Below, one piece after another: positions 17,066 through 24,820 of a stretch of DNA of 64,000 nt. The DNA comes from an uncultured Flavobacteriales bacterium. GTDB taxonomy: Bacteria; Bacteroidota; Bacteroidia; Flavobacteriales; UBA1820. The notes below the pieces were generated by a model, which was not told where the DNA came from, searched no databases, and saw nothing but the letters and a program-made list of their open reading frames with translations. The stretch covers positions 3,960 through 67,959 of the forward strand of contig CABSLV010000009.1 of the NCBI GenBank assembly GCA_902478645.1. The letters run 5' to 3'. Numbering within the stretch: position 1 is the first letter of the stretch; every line of letters begins with the position of its first letter. The translations under genes were made by a program, and so were the position numbers.

Positions 17066-17138
17066 CAGAACAAGGTTCTCTTTTTTACCTCTCACCGCCT
17101 CTTCGGGACTCACAAGTCCCACAAGGATAACGGCGAAG

Positions 17139-17336
17139 TCATTTCTTTTCAAACCGTTTTTTGATCCGGATCTTGTGCCCGTCGTAGGCCATTGCCGCAA
17201 AAGCCAGTGCCATCGCCGCGGCCGAAAGATAGCCCGACAACACGCCTTCAGTAATGCCCAGATAGAGCCCCCAAACGAACACCACCACTTGCACGATGGC
17301 AAGAAGGACAAAAACAACGATTCTTTTGGTACTCAT
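17139..17336 (-). CDS. Small membrane protein, 65 aa
   Basis: Two hydrophobic segments (about residues 5-28, IVVFVLLAIVQVVVFVWGLYLGI, and 31-50, VLSGYLSAAAMALAFAAMAY) followed by a strongly basic tail (DGHKIRIKKRFEKK). By the positive-inside rule the tail is cytoplasmic. It sits 4 bp after the next gene upstream and is certainly cotranscribed with it. I do not recognise a family. Confidence 0.7.
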   Translation of the reverse strand: MSTKRIVVFVLLAIVQVVVFVWGLYLGITEGVLSGYLSAAAMALAFAAMAYDGHKIRIKKRFEKK

Positions 17337-17340
17337 CGGA

Positions 17341-17724
17341 TCAACCCAGCGATTTCTTCATCCAAATGTAGAAAATCAACAGAACGACCATGAATACGAA
17401 AAAGGTCAGTTTGCGACGTACGAATTTCGTGTCGTCCCGCTTTTTCATCAGTGCCACGATCAGGTCGATGAGCGTATAAACGACCGCCAACCCGATGGTA
17501 CAGATCACAAAAAGCCCCCGACTAGGGATCGTGCTTTCCTCCACCCCCGGTTGGGCAGCGAAATAGCCGTAAATCATCCGTCCGCACATCAGCAGTCCCA
17601 ACAAGACGGCATACGTACGGGATCGGGCCAGGGAAAACTGCCGGGCCTTGATCAATTCCACCATGTCGTACACGAGATAGATGGCTATCAACGCCACGAA
17701 GATTGTCGTTATATTGAGCAGCAT
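17341..17724 (-). CDS. Hypothetical four-helix membrane protein, 127 aa
   Basis: Four hydrophobic segments: LLNITTIFVALIAIYLVYDMV, YAVLLGLLMCGRMIYGYF, LFVICTIGLAVVYTLIDLIVALM and KLTFFVFMVVLLIFYIWM, with short charged loops. No catalytic motif is visible. It has its own promoter (TATATTTG read on the minus strand at 17762-17755) and is followed after 4 bp by the 65-aa membrane protein, so the two are probably a functional pair in the inner membrane. I do not recognise a family. Confidence 0.72.
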   Translation of the reverse strand: MLLNITTIFVALIAIYLVYDMVELIKARQFSLARSRTYAVLLGLLMCGRMIYGYFAAQPGVEESTIPSRGLFVICTIGLAVVYTLIDLIVALMKKRDDTKFVRRKLTFFVFMVVLLIFYIWMKKSLG

Positions 17725-17754
17725 AGTCGTAGATGTTTTTGGTTAAACACTACT

Positions 17755-17815
17755 CAAATATAGCGAATATTTTGATCTCCATATTCCCGCATTCACAAAT
17801 TATTTTATAAATTTG
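17755..17815. promoter_or_regulatory. Divergent promoters: small membrane operon (-) and rho (+)
   Basis: Minus strand: TATATTTG at 17762-17755. Plus strand: TAAATTTG at 17808-17815. Both match the -7 box TAnnTTTG; no good -33 TTTG is seen for either. The plus-strand start would give rho a ~145-nt leader, long enough for autoregulation as is known for rho in other bacteria (inference). Confidence 0.5.
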
Positions 17816-17968
17816 TCCTGTCTTCCGGTGGGAGGAGGGCGTCTCTCTTTTCCTTTCAGTGTAAATCAACCTTATTTATCGTTTACTTTACTGGCAAGAG
17901 ATACTCCAAAGCAATCCCTGATGGCTGTCTGCGCTTGTGCAGATATTGTATTTACCGTTTTGAAAAGT

Positions 17969-19651
17969 ATGTGGACCATAGAAGAAATTGAGAAAATGAA
18001 GCTCCCGCAGCTGCAAGAAGTTGCAGCCAAGATGGAGATCCCCCGCTATCGTTATCTGAAAAAAGGCGAATTGCAGCAGCTCATCACCCAGTCGCTCAAT
18101 GCCTCCACTCCAGAAACCGCGAAAAGTCCGTCTGCCGAGCAAAAAACGCCTCAGGCGCCCCAAGAAAATCCTGCACAAAACGCCTTACCGGAAACCAAAG
18201 CAAACACCCGGATACTGCGTCCCCGGCGCAACCGGATCGTACGCACGGAAGAAACGGCACAAACTTCCCCCTCGGCCCAGGAACAAAAACCGCCGATGAG
18301 CGAAGGACAGATCAAAGCCCTGCGCGCCCAACAGGAAATGGCACGCCGGAGGATGGAACAGCAAAAACAGCAACAACAACAAGCTGCAGCCGCCGCAACA
18401 TCAGCCTCCACTCCCGAACACCGGGGTAAAAACGGCCCGCACAATCACAACAACAACAGCAACAACAATACCTCGGGTGAAAGCCATCCCAAACCGGACA
18501 ACAAAACGGTGAACTACTTTTCGTCCGATTATGAATTCGAAGGGCTCATCGAATGCGAAGGTGTAGTCGAAATCGGGGCGGAAGGCTATGGATTCCTGCG
18601 TTCTTCGGATTACAACTATCTCGCTTCGCCGGACGACATCTATATTTCCCAATCCCAGATCCGGCTCTTCGGGCTCAAAACGGGCGACACCCTGCGGGGC
18701 ATCGTTCGCCCGCCCAAAGAAGGGGAGAAGTTCTTCCCGTTGGTAAAAGTGATCCGGATCAATGGCCGCGAACCCTCGTTCGTGCGCGACCGCATCGCCT
18801 TCGAACACCTCACTCCGCTCTTTGCCCAGGAAAAATTCCGCCTGGCGGGGAAAAACGCCACCACCTCCACGCGCATCATCGACCTGTTCGCCCCGATCGG
18901 AAAAGGGCAGCGCGCCATGATCGTCGCCCAACCCAAAACCGGTAAGACCATCCTGCTCAAGGATATTGCCAACGCCATCGCCGCCAACCACCCGGAAGTA
19001 TATCAGATCATGCTGCTGATCGACGAACGCCCCGAGGAAGTTACCGACATGCAGCGGGGGGTAAAAGCCGAAGTGATCGCTTCGACCTTCGACGAACCGG
19101 CCGAACGGCACGTCCGGGTAGCCAACATCGTCCTGGAAAAAGCCAAACGCCTGGTGGAAAGCGGGCATGACGTGGTGATCCTGCTGGACAGCATCACGCG
19201 CCTGGCACGGGCCTACAACACCGTTTCCCCGGCATCGGGAAAAGTCCTCACCGGAGGTATCGATGCCAATGCGCTCCACAAACCCAAACGCTTCTTCGGC
19301 GCCGCGCGCAACATCGAAAACGGCGGATCGCTCACCATCATCGCTACGGCCTTGATCGACACGGGTTCCAAGATGGACGAGGTGATCTTCGAGGAGTTCA
19401 AAGGCACGGGCAACATGGAACTCCAGCTGGACCGCAAACTGTCCAACCGCCGCATCTTCCCGGCCATCGACCTGATCGCTTCGGGCACCCGCCGCGACGA
19501 CCTGCTGCTTTCCAAAGACGTACTCAACCGGATGTGGATCCTGCGGAAAATGCTGGCGGACATGAATCCGCTCGAAGCGATGGAATTCATAAAACAGCGG
19601 TTGGAAAACACGATCAACAACGAAGAATTCCTCATCTCGATGAACAGTTAG
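17969..19651 (+). CDS. rho: Transcription termination factor Rho with large disordered insert
   Basis: 560 residues from ATG 17969, chosen because MWTIEEIEKMKLPQLQEVAAKMEIPRYRYLKK is the Rho N-terminal helix bundle. Residues ~45-185 are a low-complexity linker (Pro/Ala/Gln/Asn-rich, with runs QQQQQ and NNNSNNN, plus basic RILRPRRNRIVR). The cold-shock-like RNA-binding domain follows (FEGLIECEGVVEIGAEGYGFLRSSDYNY), then the ATPase with P-loop PKTGKT around 322-327, LLIDERPEEVTDM and the Q/R loops. It is a hexameric RNA helicase that ends transcription. Bacteroides Rho carries a comparable disordered insert reported to drive phase separation. Confidence 0.96.
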   Translation: MWTIEEIEKMKLPQLQEVAAKMEIPRYRYLKKGELQQLITQSLNASTPETAKSPSAEQKTPQAPQENPAQNALPETKANTRILRPRRNRIVRTEETAQTSPSAQEQKPPMSEGQIKALRAQQEMARRRMEQQKQQQQQAAAAATSASTPEHRGKNGPHNHNNNSNNNTSGESHPKPDNKTVNYFSSDYEFEGLIECEGVVEIGAEGYGFLRSSDYNYLASPDDIYISQSQIRLFGLKTGDTLRGIVRPPKEGEKFFPLVKVIRINGREPSFVRDRIAFEHLTPLFAQEKFRLAGKNATTSTRIIDLFAPIGKGQRAMIVAQPKTGKTILLKDIANAIAANHPEVYQIMLLIDERPEEVTDMQRGVKAEVIASTFDEPAERHVRVANIVLEKAKRLVESGHDVVILLDSITRLARAYNTVSPASGKVLTGGIDANALHKPKRFFGAARNIENGGSLTIIATALIDTGSKMDEVIFEEFKGTGNMELQLDRKLSNRRIFPAIDLIASGTRRDDLLLSKDVLNRMWILRKMLADMNPLEAMEFIKQRLENTINNEEFLISMNS

Positions 19652-19690
19652 GGGTTTGTTAGAAAATATTAAATGTTAAAGTCGTTTTTT

Positions 19691-19723
19691 TTTGTATTTA
19701 GTGGATATTTTATATTACTTTTG
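19691..19723 (+). promoter_or_regulatory. Consensus promoter of the 19.8-kb lipoprotein gene
   Basis: TTTG (19691-19694), 21-bp spacer, TACTTTTG (19716-19723): a full Bacteroidetes -33/-7 match in the AT-rich gap after rho. It implies a leader of about 50 nt. Confidence 0.8.
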
Positions 19724-19776
19724 TCTTGCTAAGAGAAGTCCTATTTTAAAGAACAATAAAAAACACGATTTCAAAA

Positions 19777-20316
19777 ATGAAAACAAAACTTACTTTGCTA
19801 AAAAATGCCTTGCTCGTAGGGTGTGCTATGTTCGCACTGACGTCATGCTCGGATGACGACAGCCTGAACTACACCACGTACGACTGCGCAGGTTCCTATG
19901 AGGGTTCGTTGACCATCCGCGAACACGGAACGGGTGCCAACAACAACTGGCTCAACGGTTCGACGCTGTCGTACTCTGCAGCTCCTTTGGAAGTAACTGC
20001 CGTATCTGCCACGCAGTTGAAGTACGAGGCAGACTCTATTCCTGAAGTAACTTCTACGTGGGGTTATCAGATCGCTGTAACCGTTGACTACGTAAGCGAC
20101 GGCGTAGATATGAAGTACTTCACCGCTTCGGGTGCTGAATACACCGTTGACAGTTTGAAAGCTGATGGTTCGCATACTTACACCAAGTACACCAACTGCG
20201 ACGTTCTGGCTCATGCAAAACCGCTGGGTGTTCGTCTTGAGATCAGAGGTGGCGAAGGAAACTATCAGGGCGGCTTGGTTACGTATCGTTCCAACGACAA
20301 GCAACTCGGAGAATAA
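19777..20316 (+). CDS. Hypothetical lipoprotein (calycin-like, small)
   Basis: 179 residues. The signal peptide has a lipobox (FALTSC; Cys about residue 25), so it is a membrane-anchored lipoprotein. SDDDS after the Cys fits Bacteroidetes surface-export signals (acidic residues after the Cys), so surface display is possible. The mature part is beta-rich (YEGSLTIREHG, LSYSAAPLEVTAVSATQLKYEADS). The order of strands and the following paralogue-like gene suggest a lipocalin/calycin-like sandwich, but no family signature is firm. It has its own promoter and terminator. Confidence 0.7.
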   Translation: MKTKLTLLKNALLVGCAMFALTSCSDDDSLNYTTYDCAGSYEGSLTIREHGTGANNNWLNGSTLSYSAAPLEVTAVSATQLKYEADSIPEVTSTWGYQIAVTVDYVSDGVDMKYFTASGAEYTVDSLKADGSHTYTKYTNCDVLAHAKPLGVRLEIRGGEGNYQGGLVTYRSNDKQLGE

Positions 20317-20338
20317 GATTCCACTTATCAGATATTCC

Positions 20339-20366
20339 AAGGCCCTTGAAAAAGGGCCTTTTTTTA
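20339..20366 (+). terminator. Intrinsic terminator
   Basis: 9-bp stem AAGGCCCTT/AAGGGCCTT (20339-20347 with 20352-20360), GAAA loop, then a T-tract to 20366. The rest of the gap to 20582 shows no further gene that I can support. Confidence 0.88.
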
Positions 20367-20582
20367 TTTCCCATCACTCCCATAGGCGTAGTACGAATAC
20401 GCCCGACGAGTTGAAAAAAGGGCTTTTATTCCCCTCATACCGCCTCGAGAAGAAGCCGCTTGTCAATCCGACGATGGCTACTCTGCCCCGACAGAATTTT
20501 CCCTTTAGCAAACAAAACATTTATCTCCATGCAAAAAGCGTGTTAAATTCAAGAGACACGCATTTTAAACCGAAGAAAAAGG

Positions 20583-20590
20583 TATCTTTG
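20583..20590 (+). promoter_or_regulatory. -7 box of the 20.6-kb lipoprotein gene
   Basis: TATCTTTG, perfect for TAnnTTTG, 29 bp before the ATG. No clear TTTG at the -33 distance. Confidence 0.65.
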
Positions 20591-20619
20591 CAGTTGAAAA
20601 AAAGCAAAGCTATAAACGT

Positions 20620-21972
20620 ATGAAAAAGACCTTTTTGCACTCCCTGCTGATGGCTGCCGCCGCACTGTTTGCCGTAGCCTGCTCCAAGGAAGAAGACAAG
20701 ACTCTCGAAGGAGTCCCCGGAACGTATGAAGGCCGCAATCTTTCCGTAGCGGTCAATAATGTATTGCTGGATGATGCCAACATGTCGGTTACGGTCTCCG
20801 GAGACGATCGCAATGACATGACATTCGTTGCCAAAAACATCTTCTTCGGTCAGGAATCTTACACGATAAATGGCGTTCAATTCCGCGTAGATGAATACGA
20901 CAACCGTATCTTTGCCGCCGATGCCAGCACCGATTGCAACAATGTAACGATCTCCGGAAAGATCGCCAGTGGGAAAATGACCCTGAGCATCAGCCAGGAA
21001 GGCGTAACGGGCGTATATGACACCGAGTCGGGCAACCTGACCCTTGCCTTGAACAATGCTCCTTTTTCGGGCAATGCCTCGGTAGAAATGCAAGGAGCCT
21101 CCTCGTCCGACATGCAGATGATCCTGAAAAACGTCGTGCTGGGAGCTGATGAATTCATCATTCCCTCGCTGACTATCTCCGAAGAAACTGCAACCGCCAA
21201 CACCCGTGAAGGATCTCTTACCCCGTACAGCATCTCCGGCAATGCCAAAGACGCCTACCGTGAAGTTTCCGTATCCGGAAGAATCGACGGAACAGGCATG
21301 AACTTGACCGTAACGGTCAAGAACTTGGGCGACCTCGCTGGCAGCCAGTGGAAGATAGCTGTAGATCCCCAGATGCAGATGCCTACGATCATGCTCGAAA
21401 TGGAAACCACCCAAGAGTCCGTTCAGTTCGGAGACGGAACGATGGCTCCCGAGGAATTCGTAACCTCCATTCGGGGACTTGTCGGGATGATGGCCGCGCA
21501 ATATTTTTCGGCACTGCAATACCTCGAATTCCAGGCCGACGGTAACGTTGCCCTGCTGGTACACGATCCGGCAAATAACGGGGCACCGATCGAAATCCCC
21601 AACGAACTGATCCCCGAAGGAGCCATCCGCTGGTACATGACGGAAGGAAAGGTGATGTTCGTAGTAGATGCTGAAATGATCAACATGATCCCTGGCGGAT
21701 ACGGCGAGATCATCACCGGGTTCTTCGAAGTGAAGAACGGTATGGTCTATGTCCCGCTGAACTTCGAGAAAACGGCTACGGGCGTCGCTGTTTACCTGGA
21801 CAAGGCCTTCCTGATGCAGGCCCTTCCGGTAGTAAAACAACTGCTGGCTGACATGGAACTCGACCCCTCGATCGGGACTATCATCAATCTCCTGCTCCCG
21901 CAGATCGAGACCATTGTCACCGAAAGCTCGGTATTCAACGCAGGTTTTGAATTGGAAAAAGTAGTCCAATAA
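20620..21972 (+). CDS. DUF4925-like lipoprotein
   Basis: 450 residues. The signal peptide ends in the lipobox AVAC (Cys about residue 19) followed by SKEEDKT, again acidic after the Cys. Two similar beta-rich modules open with VPGTYEGRNLSVAVNNVLLDDANMSVTVSGDD and SGNLTLALNNAPFSGNASVEMQGASSSD, indicating an internal duplication of a calycin-like sandwich. A C-terminal region with hydrophobic helices follows (QALPVVKQLLADMELDPSIGTIINLLLPQIETIV). It resembles Bacteroidales DUF4925 lipoproteins; function unknown. It probably sits at the cell surface and is followed by a hairpin. Confidence 0.7.
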   Translation: MKKTFLHSLLMAAAALFAVACSKEEDKTLEGVPGTYEGRNLSVAVNNVLLDDANMSVTVSGDDRNDMTFVAKNIFFGQESYTINGVQFRVDEYDNRIFAADASTDCNNVTISGKIASGKMTLSISQEGVTGVYDTESGNLTLALNNAPFSGNASVEMQGASSSDMQMILKNVVLGADEFIIPSLTISEETATANTREGSLTPYSISGNAKDAYREVSVSGRIDGTGMNLTVTVKNLGDLAGSQWKIAVDPQMQMPTIMLEMETTQESVQFGDGTMAPEEFVTSIRGLVGMMAAQYFSALQYLEFQADGNVALLVHDPANNGAPIEIPNELIPEGAIRWYMTEGKVMFVVDAEMINMIPGGYGEIITGFFEVKNGMVYVPLNFEKTATGVAVYLDKAFLMQALPVVKQLLADMELDPSIGTIINLLLPQIETIVTESSVFNAGFELEKVVQ

Positions 21973-21994
21973 ATTTTTCCTTTCCAAAATCAGC

Positions 21995-22030
21995 CAAAAA
22001 GCGCTCCGGAAAAATCCGGAACACTTTTTG
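21995..22030 (+). terminator. Terminator after the DUF4925-like gene
   Basis: CAAAAAG..TCCGGA pairs with TCCGGA..CTTTTTG (21995-22010 with 22015-22030) with two internal mismatches and an AAAA loop. The T-run is inside the 3' arm. Confidence 0.7.
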
Positions 22031-22234
22031 TTAATCCCCCCCTCCCCCAAAAAAAGAATGCATCAATCGCCCCTGCTATCAGGCATGTCCTCTCATTCGG
22101 CCAGTTTCCCGTTTGATAAAAAACTTTTTTGTCCAAAACCAAACAAAATTTCCAAAAAAATCAAAACCGCAAAACAAAATAGTTAATAATCCGGAAACCC
22201 TCATTTTAATCAAAAAATTAATTTCATAAAACAT

Positions 22235-22242
22235 TATTTTTG
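22235..22242 (+). promoter_or_regulatory. -7 box of the NarL-type regulator gene
   Basis: TATTTTTG, 54 bp before the ATG, in a 265-bp gap (22031-22295) that is strikingly AT-rich compared with its surroundings. That gap also contains a C-run (CCCCCCTCCCCC near 22036). No gene is seen in it. Confidence 0.6.
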
Positions 22243-22295
22243 TCTCAAATAAAAACCTACCTTTACAATAAAAAATAACGCAATTATCAAAAAAT

Positions 22296-22952
22296 ATGAT
22301 TAACGTATTAGTGGTGGACGACCACGAGGTAATCAGACGGGGACTCGAATTGATCTTTCAACAGACGCCGGACATCTCCTTCGTCGGATCGACAGATGAT
22401 ATCGAAACGACGATCCAGTTGCTGAACGAAAACCACCAGACCGATGTATTGTTACTCGACCTGGAAATGCCCAAAGCCAATGGGCTGACCGTCCTGCGAA
22501 AAGTAAAAGAGGAATTCCCGGGTATTCGGGTACTGATCTATTCGATGCACCCCGACGACATCTACGCCATCAATTGCCTCAAATCGGGTGCCATGGGATA
22601 CGTAAACAAATCCACCTCCATCGAAGTGCTGCTGGGAGCCATCCGCAAGGTAGCCGGAGGCGACATTTACCTTTCGGAAAAATTGTCGGAACGCATGGCG
22701 TACCAGAAACGCTCCGGCATCGCCGCCGCCCAGCGCCGGATGTACAAACGCCTGTCGGTGCGCGAAGTGGAAGTTCTCAAGCTCCTTACCAGCGGAAAAC
22801 GCAACAAACAGGTGGCCGAAGAATTGGGCATCAACGAAAAAACGGTAAGCACCTACAAAGCACGCCTTCTCAAAAAACTGAACGTCAATAATATGGTGGA
22901 GCTTATCAACCATGCCAAAAATGTAGAAATGCGCGAGAAGATGTTCCAATAA
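22296..22952 (+). CDS. Orphan NarL/FixJ-type response regulator
   Basis: 218 residues. The receiver domain has VVDDHE (acidic pocket), VLLLDLEMPKANG with the phosphoacceptor Asp55, YSMHPDD and AMGYVNKS (conserved Lys). The LuxR-type HTH follows: LSVREVEVLKLLTSGKRNKQVAEELGINEKTVSTYKARLLKKLNVNN. It binds DNA after phosphorylation by a histidine kinase; none is encoded nearby, so the partner and targets are unknown. Monocistronic with its own AT-rich promoter region and a 12-bp hairpin after it. Confidence 0.92.
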   Translation: MINVLVVDDHEVIRRGLELIFQQTPDISFVGSTDDIETTIQLLNENHQTDVLLLDLEMPKANGLTVLRKVKEEFPGIRVLIYSMHPDDIYAINCLKSGAMGYVNKSTSIEVLLGAIRKVAGGDIYLSEKLSERMAYQKRSGIAAAQRRMYKRLSVREVEVLKLLTSGKRNKQVAEELGINEKTVSTYKARLLKKLNVNNMVELINHAKNVEMREKMFQ

Positions 22953-22980
22953 CCCCGCAACATCTCCTTTTGAACTTCTC

Positions 22981-23008
22981 CATCGGCCGGGCTTTCGCCC
23001 GGCCGATG
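22981..23008. terminator. Hairpin after the response regulator gene
   Basis: CATCGGCCGGGC (22981-22992) pairs perfectly with GCCCGGCCGATG (22997-23008), loop TTTC. There is no long T-tract, only TGTCGTTTG. Confidence 0.7.
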
Positions 23009-23080
23009 TCGTTTGCCGCCCCAAAAGCCCAAGAGCGGGAAAAACATCGAGAGGGAAAGGGAAATTACACACGGTTTTCT

Positions 23081-23088
23081 TACCTTTG
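23081..23088 (+). promoter_or_regulatory. -7 box of pyrH
   Basis: TACCTTTG, 26 bp before the pyrH ATG. It also argues against the longer open frame that starts at 22970, which would begin upstream of this promoter. Confidence 0.65.
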
Positions 23089-23113
23089 TGGCAAGAACCT
23101 ACCACATCGCACC

Positions 23114-23821
23114 ATGAAGTACCGTCGAATTCTACTCAAACTTAGCGGAGAAGCCCTGATGGGCGAACAAAATTACGGCATAGACCCCCAACGCCTCGCG
23201 CAATATGCCCAGGACATCCAGAGCGTCGCCCAGGAAGGCGTCGAGATAGGCTTGGTCATCGGCGGGGGCAACATCTTCCGGGGCATGCAAGGAGCTGCCC
23301 AAGGCATGGATCGGGTTCAAGGCGACTACATGGGGATGTTGGCCACCGTCATCAACGGACTGGCCCTCCAGGGTGCACTGGAAGAAAAAGGCCTCAAGAC
23401 CCGTCTGCAAACGGCCATCGAAATGGAGCGCATTGCCGAGCCATTCATCAAACGCAAGGCCGTACGGCATCTGGAGAAAAAACGCGCCGTGATCTTCTCT
23501 GCCGGTACCGGCAACCCGTTCTTTACCACCGACACGGCAGCCGTACTGCGCGCCATCGAGATCCAGGCCGACGTCATCCTCAAAGGCACCCGTGTGAACG
23601 GTATCTACACGGCCGACCCGGAAAAAGATCCCTCAGCCACCAAATTCGACCACATCACCTACGACGAACTATACGACAAAGGACTGAAGATCATGGACAA
23701 GACGGCCTTCACCCTGTCGCAGGAAAACAAGATCCCCATCGTCGTGTTCGACATGAACACCCCCGGAAACCTGTACAAGGTATGCTCGGGAGAACCCATC
23801 GGCACCCTGGTTACCGACTGA
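23114..23821 (+). CDS. pyrH: UMP kinase
   Basis: 235 residues from ATG 23114. It phosphorylates UMP to UDP with ATP, the committed step to UTP/CTP; bacterial-type hexamer of the amino-acid-kinase fold. Signatures: RILLKLSGEALMG (phosphate-binding), GLVIGGGNIFRG, DYMGMLATVINGLALQ, FSAGTGNPFFTTDTAA (nucleotide site) and LKGTRVNGIYTADPEKDP. frr follows after 64 bp, the conserved pyrH-frr order linking nucleotide supply and translation genes. Confidence 0.96.
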   Translation: MKYRRILLKLSGEALMGEQNYGIDPQRLAQYAQDIQSVAQEGVEIGLVIGGGNIFRGMQGAAQGMDRVQGDYMGMLATVINGLALQGALEEKGLKTRLQTAIEMERIAEPFIKRKAVRHLEKKRAVIFSAGTGNPFFTTDTAAVLRAIEIQADVILKGTRVNGIYTADPEKDPSATKFDHITYDELYDKGLKIMDKTAFTLSQENKIPIVVFDMNTPGNLYKVCSGEPIGTLVTD

Positions 23822-23885
23822 ACCCCACTCACAAACAAAGATATTTCCAAAACCGTATAACGAACCCTTCAGCGACACACACACG

Positions 23886-24446
23886 ATGAACGAAGAACTC
23901 GACCTGATCGTAGAAGACGCTTCCGAGCGCATGGAAAGCTCGATAGAACATTTTGAAAAGGCATTGCTCAAACTGCGCGCCGGGAAATCCTCGCCCGTGA
24001 TGCTGGAAGGCGTCATGGTGGAATACTACGGTACCCCCACGGCCTTGGACAAGGTGGCCAACATCGCCTGCCCCGACCCGCGCACCATCACGGTCAAACC
24101 TTGGGAACGCAACCTGCTTTCCGAGATCGACCGCGCCATTCTCAATGCCAACCTGGGCTTCACCCCGGCCAACAACGGCGAGATGATCATCATCAACATT
24201 CCCCCGATGACCGAAGACCGCCGTCGCGAACTGGTACGCATGGCCCGCACCGAACTGGAAACGGCCAAGGTGAACATCCGCAACATCCGCAAGGACGCCA
24301 ACAACTCGGTGCGCCGGGTAGAGAACGTCAGCGAGGACTTGGCCAAGGAATACGAAGAAAACATCCAGGGCCTCACCGACAAGTTTATCGCCCGTTGCGA
24401 GGCGATCATGGCGCAAAAGGAAAAGGACATCATGACGGTGGCTTAA
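23886..24446 (+). CDS. frr: Ribosome recycling factor
   Basis: 186 residues, standard length. It splits post-termination ribosomes together with EF-G. Domain I is a three-helix bundle (SIEHFEKALLKLRAGKSSPVMLEGVMVEYYGT and the C-terminal RRRELVRMARTELETAKVNIRNIRKDANNSVRR). Domain II is LDKVANIACPDPRTITVKPWERNLLSEIDRAI. The conserved R-x-G-x-x-S/A-P-x-x-L/M motif is intact. It is downstream of pyrH and ends at a classical terminator. Confidence 0.96.
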   Translation: MNEELDLIVEDASERMESSIEHFEKALLKLRAGKSSPVMLEGVMVEYYGTPTALDKVANIACPDPRTITVKPWERNLLSEIDRAILNANLGFTPANNGEMIIINIPPMTEDRRRELVRMARTELETAKVNIRNIRKDANNSVRRVENVSEDLAKEYEENIQGLTDKFIARCEAIMAQKEKDIMTVA

Positions 24447-24475
24447 CCGGCCTCCCGTCCCTTCCCACACAAACC

Positions 24476-24504
24476 CCGGCTCGCTGCGCGAGCCGGTTTT
24501 TTTT
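24476..24504 (+). terminator. Intrinsic terminator after frr
   Basis: CCGGCTCGC/GCGAGCCGG stem (24476-24484 with 24488-24496), TGC loop, eight T directly after. Confidence 0.93.
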
Positions 24505-24545
24505 GTAAAAGACATTGGGGAAAAATATTTTATGAGAATTTTCAT

Positions 24546-24553
24546 TACTTTTG
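24546..24553 (+). promoter_or_regulatory. -7 box of the structured leader RNA
   Basis: TACTTTTG fits TAnnTTTG; the flanks are AT-rich. No TTTG at the expected -33 distance was found. Confidence 0.6.
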
Positions 24554-24559
24554 TGAGAC

Positions 24560-24767
24560 AGGCAGGATTTTGCTTGCCGTCGACATACTGAAAAACAAAG
24601 AAGCGTTATGCGCATCTTGTCGTTTGGGAACGTAGGAAATTTTCAGACAGGATACAAGGATGGCATAGTGGTTCTCACGCGTTTGCGTGGGCTGTTGACC
24701 ACATCTGTATCCCAGGTTTCCTACGACCTCCAAATGAAGACGTGGCATAACAGTTCCACGCTTTTTT
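24560..24767 (+). ncRNA. Candidate structured RNA / leader with terminator-like end
   Basis: Downstream of a promoter-like -7 box, nested stems form one long arm: 24631-24639 with 24717-24725 (9 bp), 24650-24656 with 24706-24712 (7 bp), 24668-24673 with 24697-24702 (6 bp incl. one G-U), 24674-24680 with 24685-24691 (7 bp, GTTT loop). CGTGG/CCACG (24741-24745 with 24756-24760) then precedes C and seven T, a short terminator. GCGTGG at 24685-24690 can alternatively pair with the terminator 3' arm CCACGC. It could be a ~200-nt sRNA or an attenuated leader for the gene at 24821. I do not recognise a known family. Confidence 0.5.
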
Positions 24768-24820
24768 TATACACCTGTTTTCCCGAGGGACTGGGGAAAA
24801 CATTAAAAAACTTGAACGCT

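Noticed and set aside
22034..22056. C-run/A-run as a phase-variation tract
   Set aside because: It lies between a terminator and a promoter, not in a coding frame or promoter spacer, and the C-run is interrupted by T.
24560..24767. Identification of the structured RNA as 6S RNA
   Set aside because: Length and long imperfect arm are suggestive, but I see no diagnostic central bubble or conserved sequence, so it is left unnamed.
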